DNA of 64,000 nucleotides from Planococcus citri (taxonomy: Eukaryota > Arthropoda > Insecta > Hemiptera > Pseudococcidae). Below are positions 46,571 to 58,300 of this stretch, in pieces. The stretch lies in NCBI RefSeq assembly GCF_950023065.1, contig NC_088678.1, positions 67,486,460 through 67,550,459 of the forward strand, in the 5' to 3' direction. The position numbers and the translations under genes were made by a program. The notes under the pieces were generated by a model. The model was not told the origin of the DNA and ran no database searches. It worked only from the letters and a program-made list of their open reading frames with translations. Within the stretch, counting starts at the first letter, position 1. Each line of letters begins with the position of its first letter.

Positions 46571-47191
46571 GGTGCCAACTTCCCATTCCTTTCTCCTTTC
46601 CCGCCAAAAAAATGAGTAAAAAAAAATCAATTTCCATGGAATGATGACCAGTAGAAAACACCTACTGATATGTACTTCAATATTTTTAAAAATTTCGTGC
46701 ATATTTTGTTGTAGTGGTTTTTGGGGGGGGGGGGGGGAGACGGGTGGGAGTTCAAACGGTTCAAGGTTTTGATTTTTTGACAAGTGATTTTCAAATTATG
46801 AGAGCCTTTAATTTTGAAAAAAAAATGGTAAGTTAATAAAAAATTTGGCCTCTTGACTTCTGAGCGTGTTTCCTATTTTTAACATTGATACATTTTATTA
46901 TACTCATTTCTGTCGTTTTTTATGATTTTGTGCTGAGAGAGGGGGGCGGGTGGCTCTAATTTCCAATTGCTCGTGGTCCAGTTTAAGATTTTTTGAACGA
47001 TACTCAGTTGGTTTCTGTCTACTCATGGACCATTTTTCAAGAATCCTATTCCACGCTGCGTCATATGTATCTTGGTACCTTATACTTTTCAACTGTGATG
47101 AATCCGGTTGTAAATACCATACGTTATTAAAATTAATATACGAGTATTTTTTACCTGCCATGGAGAATGATAATAAAAGCAATATCTTCAT
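37271..47191 (-). CDS. Gene E: intact secreted two-repeat glycoprotein (copy A of the recent duplication)
   Basis: Exons: 47191-47155, 42781-42507, 39468-39256, 39192-38607, 38534-38269, 38128-37970, 37891-37271 (stop 37273-37271). Sum 2157 nt, 718 residues, open throughout, family phases. Exon 1 encodes MKILLLLSFSMA. Exon 2 has EWFNFETYTDCELGPF, exon 4 starts HSPYFREDL and has AAFCRHPEPE, exon 5 ends LYCNLE, exon 7 has LQLDHYTAPVKIFDDF. The second-half cysteine found as LDYC in the other genes is replaced here (LDHY), so the half-2 pair that may form a disulphide is incomplete, a change shared with F. Introns 1 and 2 are swollen by an LTR element and by a foldback element containing a solo LTR. 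A second possible first exon lies about 1 kb upstream (48175-48211). Confidence 0.8.
39584..42438. mobile_element. Foldback element with inverted ~250-bp repeat arrays, intron 2 of gene E (copy A)
   Basis: Ends are inverted over more than 200 bp: 'cagtatgacacaaaagta' at the left, its reverse complement at the right, abutting TA on both sides. Inward, each arm consists of tandem half-units built on 'ttgaaaccggttcattaatt', 'gcaaccagttatc' and 'acaaaagttgtagagcgtga', in opposite orientation in the two arms (switch near 41400). A solo LTR is inserted in the left arm. Frames such as 42023-42400 are translations of the repeat, not genes. Confidence 0.7.
39967..41042. mobile_element. Solo LTR (copy A)
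   Basis: 1076 bp beginning 'tgtgatgagcagg' and ending 'ccctaatattaca' (TG...CA), flanked by 'aaac' on both sides (39963-39966, 41043-41046). Its removal restores the repeat phrase 'cttgaaacaaaagttg' of the surrounding array. No coding frame. A 4-bp duplication suits a gypsy-type LTR retrotransposon; no internal copy is in the window. Confidence 0.7.
43127..46451 (-). mobile_element. LTR-retrotransposon-derived element in intron 1 of gene E (copy A)
   Basis: Terminal direct repeats share 246 bp (43127-43372, 46074-46319; outer end 'tgttggaaaattgg'). The right repeat continues to 46451, ending 'attcaaca', giving a TG...CA LTR of 378 bp, and both outer ends abut the 5-bp duplication 'ggtac' (43122-43126, 46452-46456). 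On the minus strand a primer-binding-site-like 'tggtacccgagcgttgg' (46073-46057) directly follows the right LTR, so the element reads right to left; the left LTR lacks its first 132 bp. The 2.7-kb interior has no gag or pol that I recognise, only small basic frames (44935-45192, 45679-46095 on plus; 44380-44649 on minus), so it is non-autonomous or heavily deleted. Confidence 0.7.
43914..44210. repeat. Short tandem repeats inside the LTR element
   Basis: Three to four copies of 'aaggtttactcctt' with 'acctacatacatcgtctgat', then three copies of 'accggattttac' with 'aaaaaaggttatttttcctt', followed by 'cgtcgtcgtcaat' runs. Duplicated at 55026-55322. Confidence 0.65.
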
Positions 47192-48174
47192 TGTGCAGTA
47201 TGGCTTTGTAGAACAGAACAACAAACTTTTTCGAGTCATCGCTCGATACAATTTGTAATAACAGTTTCGATTTACCAACAGTTCGGATGTTATTTTTAGC
47301 ATTATCTTATGTTCAGATCATTTTTTCAACTTAGGAAGTCTGATAATATTGAAAATTGCTCGATAAGAAATTTTAATAGCTTGAAAAACACTCAATACTA
47401 ATCTATAAATAGTGCTCCTCGGTAGATCTAGTGACCTTCTTATGATTAATTAGTATTTTGTGTATTTTTTGGAAAACATTTTTATTTTATCACAGACATC
47501 CAAGTACCTCTCTATACCTATTACCTACTCAAGCTGATGAAATGAAAATTTCTCAAGTTGTTGTTGTATGCATGTTTTAGTGTATGGTAGAGAATTGATT
47601 AGTGGTTCCTTTGAGTAGTTCGGGAGCCTCCTGTGTATTTTTTGGTTTTGAATTCCTCGAAAAAAAACCATTCTTAAAATTAGGATTTGAGCTGCTTGAA
47701 AAGATTATTGAAAATTTTTGCCTCAATTTTCTGATTTTCAATTTGGAAATTTTTTGCTTCAATCTTTTGATCTTCAGAATCGATTTGTGGCCTTTTCAAG
47801 TTATTCTGAACCCTTCAGAAAATGTGTGAATTTTTTAGTTCGATATAAAACTGCAATGATGGAATTAGGTATTGAACTAATAATATACGTTTTGACACTT
47901 TTCGAGCTAATTTTTCGTACGAAAAAAAGTGGCAACTCTGATTTTTAGGATATCACCAAAAAGCTTTTCAAACCCCCTATCTATTGTGATTGTGATCCAG
48001 TTTAAGATTTTTTGAATGATCTCAATTTGTTTCTCGGTTTCTGTCTACTGAGGGACCATTTTTTCAAGAATACAATTCTCCTCTGTATCACATCTGGTCA
48101 CCTTCTACTTTCCAACTGTGCCGAACCAGTTTGTTTAAACACGATTGAAATGAAAATACGAGTATTTTTTTTAC
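47192..48174. promoter_or_regulatory. Gene E promoter block, spacer and duplication junction
   Basis: 47192-47290 carry the array promoter block in a diverged form ('tcgagcgatgac', 'aacatccgaactgttgg'). 47590-47880 is a spacer-repeat copy. 47885-47990 is the truncated arm of the foldback family seen at 22615-26391, with the empty target site 'cttttcaaa' at 47964-47972. The duplication junction lies at 47986-47992 with 'ttgtgat' microhomology; copy B starts to its right. Confidence 0.6.
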
Positions 48175-48211
48175 CTGTAAAGGTGAATGTTATTAAAATC
48201 AAAATCTTCAT
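48175..48211 (-). other. Orphan first exon (duplicate of gene D exon 1)
   Basis: 37 nt encoding MKILILITFTFT, with an intact GT donor and the same phase (1) as every exon 1 in the array. It is the duplicated first exon of gene D, but downstream of it on the minus strand lies the complete gene E, so it has no exon 2 of its own. It could splice to gene E exon 2 (42781) as an alternative first exon. Confidence 0.7.
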
Positions 48212-48290
48212 TGTACAGTGTGACTTTATAAAAAGACATCGCTCGATATAATTTGCAATAAGAGCTTCGATTTATCAACAGATTCGATGT
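48212..48290 (-). promoter_or_regulatory. Promoter block of the orphan exon, with ~20-bp deletion
   Basis: Same block as upstream of gene D except that about 20 bp ('gcggaaaaacgaactttttc') are missing between 'tttata' and 'gacatcgctcg'. This brings the 'ttatatc' phrase to within about 30 bp of 'tcacactg'. The activity is unknown. Confidence 0.45.
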
Positions 48291-51214
48291 TATTTTTTTG
48301 CATTATCGTTGGTTCCGATCATTTTTTCAATTTTTGTAGTCTGATAAAATTAAAAATTGCTTGATAAGAAATTCCAATAGCTTAAAAAAACACTCAATGT
48401 TAATCTATAGGTACAAAGTGCTCCTCGGTACCTACCTATAGATAATCTAGAATTTCACACATTTTTTCGAACATTTTCGTTTTATTAAGATTACATACAA
48501 ACGTCTATAGCTGCTCAAGATGATGAAATAAAAATTTGACATGTTATTATTCCTACCTATTAATGTTTTGGTGTACAGAATCGATTGGTAGTCGATATGA
48601 AAAATTATACAGCCCCCTGTGCATCTTTTAGTTTTTTAGTTATTAAAATAATTGGTTAAAATCTGGATTCGAACTCCATGAAAATATTTTTGAAAACTTT
48701 CGTCACAATTTTTTGAATTCCGGAATCGATTTGTTGATTTTTTCGCTATCCTGGTATCAACCTAGAGAAAAAATGGCTGAAATCGGGATTCAAACAAAAT
48801 GAAAAAAAATTGAAAATTTTGGCTTCAATGTTTTGATTTTACTTTAATTTGTACATAATTAGTGATAGATGGGTGTAAATTGGTAATAAAAATAATGTTA
48901 AAAAACGATACTGGTAAGATAAGTGAAACATTCGCCGAGTATACTTTCTAATTCCATCTCAATAGAGGCGAATTTCGAAGTAGAAAAGGAGATCGTTTTA
49001 TTGTTCTGAGAATCGTAACTCGAGTCTAAACGCACTGTAACCTCTCCACTATTTGTATATTTTCGTACGGATAATTCATCCAATGTCAAACGCAGTTCAT
49101 CAAATGGCACCAAGCTATCGTCAAAATTCATTCGGATTTCAGCGCCTGCCAATTCTAAATTAACGTACGTCGTAATGCTTCCATTGACAAGGTACAAGTA
49201 TTGGTCAATGGAGACAAGGCCAGTAGGTGATTTCGCCCACTCTGTGATTATCACTTCGTTTATTTTCGGTATCATGAAGTGCTTCGCAATTATGGCATCG
49301 GGTACACGGAAGGATAATTCGTGATCGGCGTAGAAAGGCAGGAAGTCGTCGAAAATTTTCACTGGTTTGGTATAATGGTCCTATTGTAATGAAAGCAGTG
49401 GTTTTGCGAAATGGATAACTGTTTTCTTAATCAACGAGAACATCAATTGTTGTGTTTTTTGTTCTATCTTCAACTGCTCGTGATCTGTGAAATTGTTCGG
49501 ATTTGAGAGCAGTTTTACCTGAAATTGTGATTAGTTTTGGATTATTATAAAATGATCTGAAGAATTTGTAATTTGAAAATTGTATTGCATGCTTACGTGA
49601 AAGGATGAATAGTATTCCAATTTGAAATCATTCGAATTATTCGATTTGCCTACTCTAGAGTAATCACTGAAAATTTCAAAATTAATTTCGTCGAATTTGT
49701 GAGTGGTATTGAGCACGCTAATTTTCCCGAACCAAGTAGGAAATTCAAAAACGAACTGAAATGTTTTAGTGCATTAGTGTGACGAGATTTTGTACAGCAG
49801 CAATATCAACGTATTTTATGATTAATCATTGTGATAAGAGAGGGCCTGACAATCTGAAAATGTTCAATAAAATAAATTCAGGAGGTACCACCTACTTCCA
49901 AATTGCAGTAGAGATTACAATGAGATAACAATGGATAAGGGCTCAATGCTGTTTCGGGTTTAGCGTCAATTGAAATATTGTAATTGTGTGATTCTATTTG
50001 GAGACTTGATTTTGCCTTGAGGCTTTTGGGTATCGTTATATTCCAAGTATCGTACAGTTTTTGTAAGGTGCGACCTTCGAATTGCTGAGATAATTTGGTG
50101 ATCATTTTCACAATTGGGTGTTCTTCGAGCGAATCGGTGGATTGAGTGCTGTTTCTGTAATCTGAGAAAGCGGAAGAAAAAATAATAATTTATAGGATTT
50201 TTTCGAGTAAAAATTCATCTAAAGATGACTTACATTTCATCGATGGCATTATCGAAGACGCAATCGCCAATTGAATTCCTTCCATTACCCACTTGGATTG
50301 ATATTCCGTCAATGAGACGTTCATTTTAGTGTCAATAACTGTGTAACTGTGCGCAGTCACATTGATACTTTGCTGTTTTCGATTAATTGTTATCGAGATG
50401 CAATCTACTTCAAAGTATAATGAAAAAATTGTAACATTTCGAAGATCATAATGTAAATTAGTGGTTCCTTGAATATCTTTAATCGTCAGAGTGCTGACAG
50501 TGTGGCTGGAATTTTCAGCAAACGAGTGACTACGAAAATTATGCATTCCTGTGATGGTGATATTGCTCAAGATACGACCTAGTGAAGTGAAATTTGGTAT
50601 AAAGAAGTAATTTTTCATTTTGAAAATATCTGAAGAGGGATAATGCGACGTGATCTCTGGTTCAGGATGACGACAAAACGCTGCATGGAGTGTTTTCATA
50701 AAGTTCTCGTTGTTTCGTAAATTTAACAGGAGTAACGATGGTAAGAAATGTTTGATTCGTCTTTCGAGATCATATTGAGCATCTTGTGTCAAGTCTTCGC
50801 GGAAATAAGGCGAATGTGTCTGAAACCATGTGACTGTTTAATTGCTTAGCTAGGTGAATTTTCAAAATTACGTAGAACTTACGTAATTGGATTCGTAACC
50901 ATCGTAGTGAATGAAATCAATGTGAGGATAGAATTCATGCTTTGAGATATTTTGCATTGGTTGCGCTATTACGTAGATGGTGATGTTTTCAAAATCCAGA
51001 GTTCGTTTGAAACCAGCGGCCACGTGACCTTTACAATCTGGAGTTGCTCCCAAGAATCCTTCCATTTCAATTGATAGGTAGGAGAAGAATATGGTCTGCG
51101 ATCAAATCGATACAAGATTTACATTTTTTATTCATTAATAAGGCTACGCTTTTTTACCTTTCTTTCAAGGTATCCAGCTTTGCCAAAAAGTTTTAGAAAA
51201 ATGATGTATAGGTA

Positions 51215-53550
51215 CAGTATGACACAAAAGTACTTAGTGTTCGGTGGCTTTTATTTCTATGTGGAAAGAGCTTGCATGATGAATGAAGCGGCGTTGATTG
51301 GTCAACAAATTCAAACTGGTTCTTATTGGCGCAATGTACGTATTCTACACACTAAGGTGACAAAAACGTGGTATGGATTTTTTGAAACCGGTTTATTAAT
51401 TTGCAACCAGTTAACAAAAAATACATAAAAATTGTAGATAAAGAAAAAAGCTTTAAACAAGAGTTGTATAGGGCGTGAAAAATTACACAATTCTGTTCAA
51501 TCACATTTTGAAACCGGTTCTTTTGATTCGCATTTAGCAACCAGTTTTTGACAATCACCTAAAAATTGAAGATGAAGAAAAAAACTTGAAACTGTGATGA
51601 GCAGGAATGCCTCCACTACATATAGTAGTGCCTATTGTACTTACCACGTATCCTAGTTATTCTTAAAATAACTAGGTATCGTAGATATTAAAATATTAGT
51701 CGTTTACCGCGTAAACTTCTTTTTTAACATGTTGAGATTTGAAGGTTACAAGGTTACATTTACCTATATTTCCCAGGTTCGCATAGGGCTCGTCTCTATG
51801 TGAATCCTGGTTAATTCTCACTTGAGTTCTTATCCGCGGCCACGGTAGATCTTCTCGTCAACGACCGACTTTATGTCACCTGTGGACTATGTCCACCTTA
51901 GCACTTCGATTATCCTAATTCTTATTACCCGCTTGTTCGGTTAAATATGTGTAATTTTAACGTAAATTCGTGGTTCGTATCAAAGGGATTGACCCTTATT
52001 TCGGAATCTTGGATCACCTCTCATCTTCCGGACATGAGAGTGTGATCTTGTACCAATGTGCACATAGAGATTTTATTCATAGTCATCGCCCGGCCTAGTA
52101 TTGGTGAGCCACCGAAGAGATGACTAACGTGAACAGTGTAAGTAATGAAAAAAGCTTAAACCTTCGGAGTGCGTTCCTCCACCTAGATTAATTATAACTT
52201 TAACGTAATTAATTAAAAGACAGCGAGATGACGCGGTTTCGTCATATCCAACCTCGTTATGTAATTTACTTTAAATCAATGATTGATAATTTTATGATCA
52301 TTGAGCCTTTAATCTTCTTTTGAGATACAATAATTTGTTCAGCTGTATTCTCCCTTCTTTAATTATAAGAATAATGCATCCTTATTTGTAGTATTTTCAC
52401 ATGTAATGTATTTTATGAAATAATACAGGAGTCATTACATGTGCTTTCGAGTAATTATTTAATACATTTACTCTAAATTTATAATGTACTTGGGTGAAAG
52501 AAAGACCAAGAGCCTGTTCCCAGAGCTAGCCAGGTTCTTAGCAATTATTCCTTCCCTAAGGAATAATTCTTAGATTTTTTGTATGAGCCGTTAGACGAAG
52601 ATAATTACCTAACACGTAATTAGCTATTATTCTCACCACAGCCAGTCTTTCCAATCCCTAATATTACAAAACAAAAGTTGTAGAGCGCGAAAAATTTTAT
52701 CTATTTTTGCTGATTGGATTTTGAAACCAGTTCACCAATTTGCAGCCAGTCATCGAAAGATTACACGAAAATTGTAGATACCTATTGAAAAAAGCCTGAA
52801 ACAAAAGTTGCAGAGTGTAAAAAATAACACAATTCTGTGTTATCACATTTTGAAACCAGTTGATTGGTTCGCATTTAGCAATCATGTTTTCAACAAACTC
52901 CTAAAAATTGGAGTTTGAAGAAAAAAGTTTGAAACATAAGTTGTGGAGTGTGAATATTTGAACTATTTTCGCAAATCAGATTTTGAAACCAGTTCATTAA
53001 TTCACAGCAAGCCATCGAAAGCTGCCTGGTTGCAAATTAAGTGGCCATTTTAAAAATCTGATCAGCAAAAATGGTTTAATTTTTCACGCTCTACAACTTT
53101 TGTTCCAAGTTTTTTTCTCTATCTTTAATTTTTAGGTGATTGTCCAAAACTGGTTGCTACATGCGAACCAATGAACCGGTTTCAAAGTGTGATTGAACAG
53201 AATTGTTCAATTTTTCACGCCCTACAACTTTTGTTTCAAGCTTTTTTCTCTATCTACAATTTTTGGGTACTTTTTGTTAACTGGTTGCAAATTAATAAAC
53301 CGGTTTCAAAAAATCCATATCACGTTTTTGTCGCCTTAGTGTGTAGCATACATTGCGCCAATAAGAACCAGTTTGAATTTTTTGACCAAACTGGTTTTTC
53401 AATTTATGGACACCCTATGCATGGGCCTGAAATTTTCAAGGTCAGTTTTGAAAGCCTTTATTTTTTCATACTCAACACCGCTTCATTTATCTCGCTAGCT
53501 CTTTCCACTTAGAAATAAAAGCCACCGAGCACTACTTTTGTGTCATACTG
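51215..53550. mobile_element. Foldback element, intron 2 of gene F (copy B)
   Basis: Duplicate of 39584-42438, shorter by about 515 bp because two ~257-bp units of the right-hand array are missing between the repeated phrase 'aatgaaccggtttcaaa' (near 53170; the matching phrases in copy A are near 41553 and 42059). The left end is preceded by an extra 'aggt'. Confidence 0.7.
51593..52668. mobile_element. Solo LTR (copy B)
   Basis: Duplicate of the solo LTR at 39967-41042: same 1076-bp length, same ends and the same flanking 'aaac'. Inserted before the segmental duplication. Confidence 0.7.
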
Positions 53551-54238
53551 TATGTATGTGCATATTTTGTAGAGCAAGACGATAGATTTTAAAGTTTGGT
53601 ACATTACGTAATACCTACCATTCTATTGCGATAAAATTCTTGCCTTAAGCGGGCAGATCCTACTTTGACTGGGGTTACAGTGACATCAATAAAGTAGAAC
53701 TCATTCTTAAAAGGTCCTAATTCGCAGTCTGTATATGTTTCAAAGTTGAACCATTCTAAATTCTCCATGCTGAGAACCAACTTGATGACCGTAACTTTAT
53801 GCATATTTTCGAATGTTTTTGCGATGGTATTATTTAGCAGGGTTGTGATGTCATGAGCCTCGCTCGAATTTGAACTTCGAGTTAAAGAAATGGCTGTAAA
53901 AAAAAGAAATAAAAGCGATTTGAATTGAGTGAAATCGGCTGGAAGTCTCACAATTATTCCTAGTGCATAATTTTTCTCAATTTCGATTTTTTAAAAATAC
54001 TAATTACCATTCCAGCTCGACATTCCCTCCTCATTCTCCTCCTCCTAAAAAAAGTTGAGTGAGCAATTTGATTTATTTTTGAAAATTCTGTGCATATTTT
54101 GTCCTGTTTTTTTGGAGAGGAGGGGGGAGGGGGAATGGATCAAGATTTCAATTTTTTTACAATAGATTTTTAAATTATGATAGCTTTTCAATTTGAAAAA
54201 AATTACAGTATTGAAAAAAGAAGAGTAGGTCTAGGTAC

Positions 54239-57200
54239 TGTTGGAAAATTGGTTAAATAAAACCAAACATCGAATACCTCGAACAAATATAACAAAATAA
54301 CAGGTTTTATTTTAATTCGTGAAAATATTCACGAAATGAAAATTTTACATAAAACGAGTTCAATGAACTCAAAATTAGCGTTAATACGCTCACAATACAT
54401 TTTTACTTTACTCGAACAGAGAAATAACGCGAATGATTGCTTAACAAAAACAAAAATAAACGAAAACGCGACTTAGAAACAACTAAATAATCGATTACAA
54501 ATAAACACTGAACCAGCATTGATAACTAAATTTACGTTATTAAATTACTCAATACAAACATCGAAAGTTATATTAACGCTTATTCTAATCGAATAATATA
54601 CTCGAAAACTGATACATATTTAAACCAAAACGAATCATCAGACAGGACAAACTCAACAACAATATACCTCTGAAAAAATCCCAAATACAAAGTAGATACC
54701 AAAAGAGAACTTCAAGTATCAAAATCGTTTCATCATAGAAATGAACAAAATTTTAAACCGAACTTTTCAAACATATAAGTACCACCTATCACTTTTAAAT
54801 TGAAATCTTTTGAACCCAGAAACCTGAATCTTCCATAAAATTTACTCGAAACAATTCGATAGAAGAATTGAATCATTGTTATTATTCAAAATGTATTTTA
54901 CATAAGTTGAATCAAATTCAACACGAATCCAAACTACAAACGCCGAATTACGTCAACCTACACGACTACCCACCTGTATGTAAGTAGGTAAAACTATTTA
55001 ATTGTCCGTCCACACTCAGTTAATCTCCTTTACCTACAGTTTTTTATAAGGTTTACTCCTTACCTACATACATCGTCTGATTTTTTATCAAGGTTTACTC
55101 CTTTACCTACATACATCGTCTGATTTTTTATCAAGGTTTACTCCTTACCTACATAATACGTCGTCTGATTTTTACAGAAAGGTTTACTCCTTTCACCGGA
55201 TTTTACACTTCACACAATTTTTTTTAAAAAAGGTTATTTTTCCTTTTACCGGATTTTATACTGCATACAATTTTTTAAAAAAAGGTTATTTTTCCTTCTA
55301 CCGGATTTTACTCATACACAATACCGTCGTCGTCAATAGCACACAGCAACCAAAATCGTCTTTCAGCACACAGCAACTTACACGTCGTCGTCGTCAATTT
55401 TACTTGGTTAGTTTCGTTCGTGTTGTCGTCAGTTAGTTTAGTTCGTTATGATTTGGCCAAATCGTCATAATAGTTCGTTACAATTTTTAAATTAACTGAG
55501 TATGGAGGTTGAACGAAACAAAAACATCGAAATAAGTACGGATGACTCGAACCTATCATCAACATTACTCAAATCGCCACTAAAAATCACTCGACCTCGC
55601 ACTACAGGAACCCAAAGTTGACTATAAAAAACAACATTAAAATTCCTCAATTCCCACTTTTCCTTGTTATTAATTTCACTCAGAAAAGCGACATCGATAA
55701 TTTCAAATAGTTTCCCCCCTTCGATGTGGCTTTTCATTTTAACAACTATCGGTACATACATATCAAAAACTTAAAAACTATCATTTTTCCTAAAAAAAAT
55801 ATAACCATATTTTTTTACCAAATACTGAAACCAAAAAAAAAAAAAAAAACTTTTTTGTAGTCAAAAATACCACATGAAACATCCGTAACCATTTACCATA
55901 TCGTCGTCGTTAGCTCATCCCTGTACAAACATTTACCAGAAACAAAAATCCGCTCGTCGTCAGCGTACTCATATACCTACTTGTCATTAATTATTCGTCA
56001 CTACTCGAGTCGTCACTACTCGAGAAATTCAAAAAAACAACACCATGTTTATCACGATAGCAATTTTCAAAAAATCTCCACGTACCTACCATCATCAATT
56101 CGCGCTCCCAAAACATTTACGTCGTAATTCTCAGAAAAAAAAACGCCGCACACGTCACTGCTATTTTTTTCAAAATCCACAACAGAGATATCGAGCATAT
56201 TCGAAAAAAATACGTTTTTACTTCAAACATTTAATTACTTATCATGCAATTAAACGATCTTTTCTACATGTATCACTCGAAATTCGATTCTCGACTATTT
56301 AAAACGAGGGTATTTTTCAGACTCGATTTTTTCCGTAAAAAAAAAAAAAATTACCGATTAAGTTTCAACCAAAAAATTGAATAATTCTCAATTATTCGAA
56401 AATTTTCATCGTTATATCGAACAAATTATTGAAACATTTCTGATTTTCCTTTCCCTAGTTTCAAATGCCGAAACATTCGAACTGACAGAAGGAAAATCAA
56501 ACGTACACAAATCCGAAAATGAAGAATAACAATGGGAAATCACCGAAAAGTAGTTTCAAAAATTATGAAAAATCGCCAAAACTGGCTGATCTAATTTTGA
56601 ATACATATTAACACGTTTAACATTACCATATATAAAATTATTGAGACCATTAATCGTTGAACTTGAATTGCCAATTGAATCATTGATACATTAGTATACG
56701 TTTAAACCATCGCCGTTGTCAAATACGTAACCAAAATTTATACCCATTTGATTTAAGAACTCTGCATACTTTTGCAGATTTTTTATCGTTGCAGGATCCA
56801 TACCAAAACGAACTTCGCCGTACCAAAAACCAAAAACGTCGTCATCTCCAACTACGCCGCATACCTTACTGCTCGTCGAATTTATATTTTGCAGAACACA
56901 TCCGCTACTCTTTCACAGACATTCGTCGTCGTTATACCATTTTCAAAGTTGCCACCTTGTACACAAATATCGAGGCACTTGCAAAATTCGTCATTGAGAA
57001 CCGTATTCTTTTCATTACTGTAGCGTTGAACATTACAACCGTCATTTACTCGCCACCGTTTTTAGACACGTCGGATCAATCACCGGATTCGCGTTCGGAT
57101 TCGGAATACGTCGCGATCATTTGTTACGCGGACCAAAAGAAACAAACAGAGGACATGGACCAAAAACCAACGCTCGGGTACCATGTTGGAAAATTGGTTA

Positions 57201-57561
57201 AATAAAACCAAACATCGAATACCTCGAACAAATATAACAAAATAACAGGTTTTATTTTAATTCGTGAAAATATTCACGAAATGAAAATTTTACATAAAAC
57301 GAGTTCAATGAACTCAAAATTAGCATTAATACGCTCACAATACATTTTTACTTTACTCGAACAGAGAAATAACGCGAATGATTGCTTAACAAAAACAAAA
57401 ATAAACGAAAACGCGACTTAGAAACAACTGAAATTGTAGCCATATATTATTCGATAAATGGCTCTTTTAGAAAAATGCAGCCATTTATTTTTAGCGAAAA
57501 CGTAAATAAATAAAACTAAATTTTGATCTTTTTATGATCAAAAACTGTCATAAATTCAACA
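54239..57561 (-). mobile_element. LTR-retrotransposon-derived element (copy B)
   Basis: Duplicate of 43127-46451 with the same terminal repeats (54239-54484 and 57184-57561), primer-binding-like site and interior frames (56045-56302, 56789-57205, 55492-55761). Differences from copy A are mostly one- or two-base changes in homopolymers. Confidence 0.7.
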
Positions 57562-57648
57562 GGTACCTTGAAAATTTTTCAAAAATTTGATTTATATTTT
57601 CCAAATTTGGCGTCTTGACTGCTGATCGTGTTTCAAATTTATGCTTCT

Positions 57649-57680
<32 letters not shown>

Positions 57681-58300
57681 GGTGCCAACTTCCCATTCCT
57701 TTCTCCTTTCCCGCCAAAAAAATGAGTAAAAAAAAATCAATTTCCATGGAATGATGACCAGTAGAAAACACCTACTGATATGTACTTCAATATTTTTAAA
57801 AATTTCGTGCATATTTTGTTGTAGTGGTTTTTGGGGGGGGGGGGGGAGACGGGTGGGAGTTCAAACGGTTCAAGGTTTTGATTTTTTGACAAGTGATTTT
57901 CAAATTATGAGAGCCTTTAATTTTGAAAAAAAAATGGTAAGTTAATAAAAAATTTGGCCTCTTGACTTCTGAGCGTGTTTCCTATTTTTAACATTGATAC
58001 ATTTTATTATACTCATTTCTGTCGTTTTTTATGATTTTGTGCTGAGAGAGGGGGGCGGGTGGCTCTAATTTCCAATTGCTCGTGGTCCAGTTTAAGATTT
58101 TTTGAACGATACTCAGTTGGTTTCTGTCTACTCATGGACCATTTTTCAAGAATCCTATTCCACGCTGCGTCATATGTATCTTGGTACCTTATACTTTTCA
58201 ACTGTGATGAATCCGGTTGTAAATACCATACGTTATTAAAATTAATATACGAGTATTTTTTACCTGCCATGGAGAATGATAATAAAAGCAATATCTTCAT

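Larger units (their letters stand above)
34160..47990. repeat. Segmental duplication copy A (gene D promoter/exon 1 plus gene E)
   Basis: Colinear and almost identical with 47991-60462. Offsets are 11627-11629 over exons 1 of D through exon 3 of E, and 11109-11112 from exon 2 of E onwards. The ancestral unit was about 11.6 kb; copy A additionally holds the LINE/MULE (2.2 kb). Confidence 0.9.
48898..58300 (-). pseudogene. Gene F: duplicate of gene E with a premature stop in exon 7
   Basis: Exons: 58300-58264, 53893-53619, 51095-50883, 50819-50234, 50161-49896, 49755-49597, 49518-48898 (stop 48900-48898). It is nearly identical to gene E exon by exon (exon 4 differs by two residues, e.g. GHTVS to SHTVS). 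In exon 7 the leucine codon TTG of E (SLQLDHY) is TAG here, at 49383-49381. Because this is the last exon, the mRNA should escape nonsense-mediated decay and give a 557-residue product lacking the last ~160 residues. The frame after the stop is open (KPVKIFDDFLPFYADHELSF), so the lesion is young. Whether the truncated protein works is unknown. Confidence 0.75.

Noticed and set aside
46529..46783. Proline/lysine-rich 84-codon frame
   Set aside because: Produced by poly-G and poly-T tracts in intron 1 of gene E.
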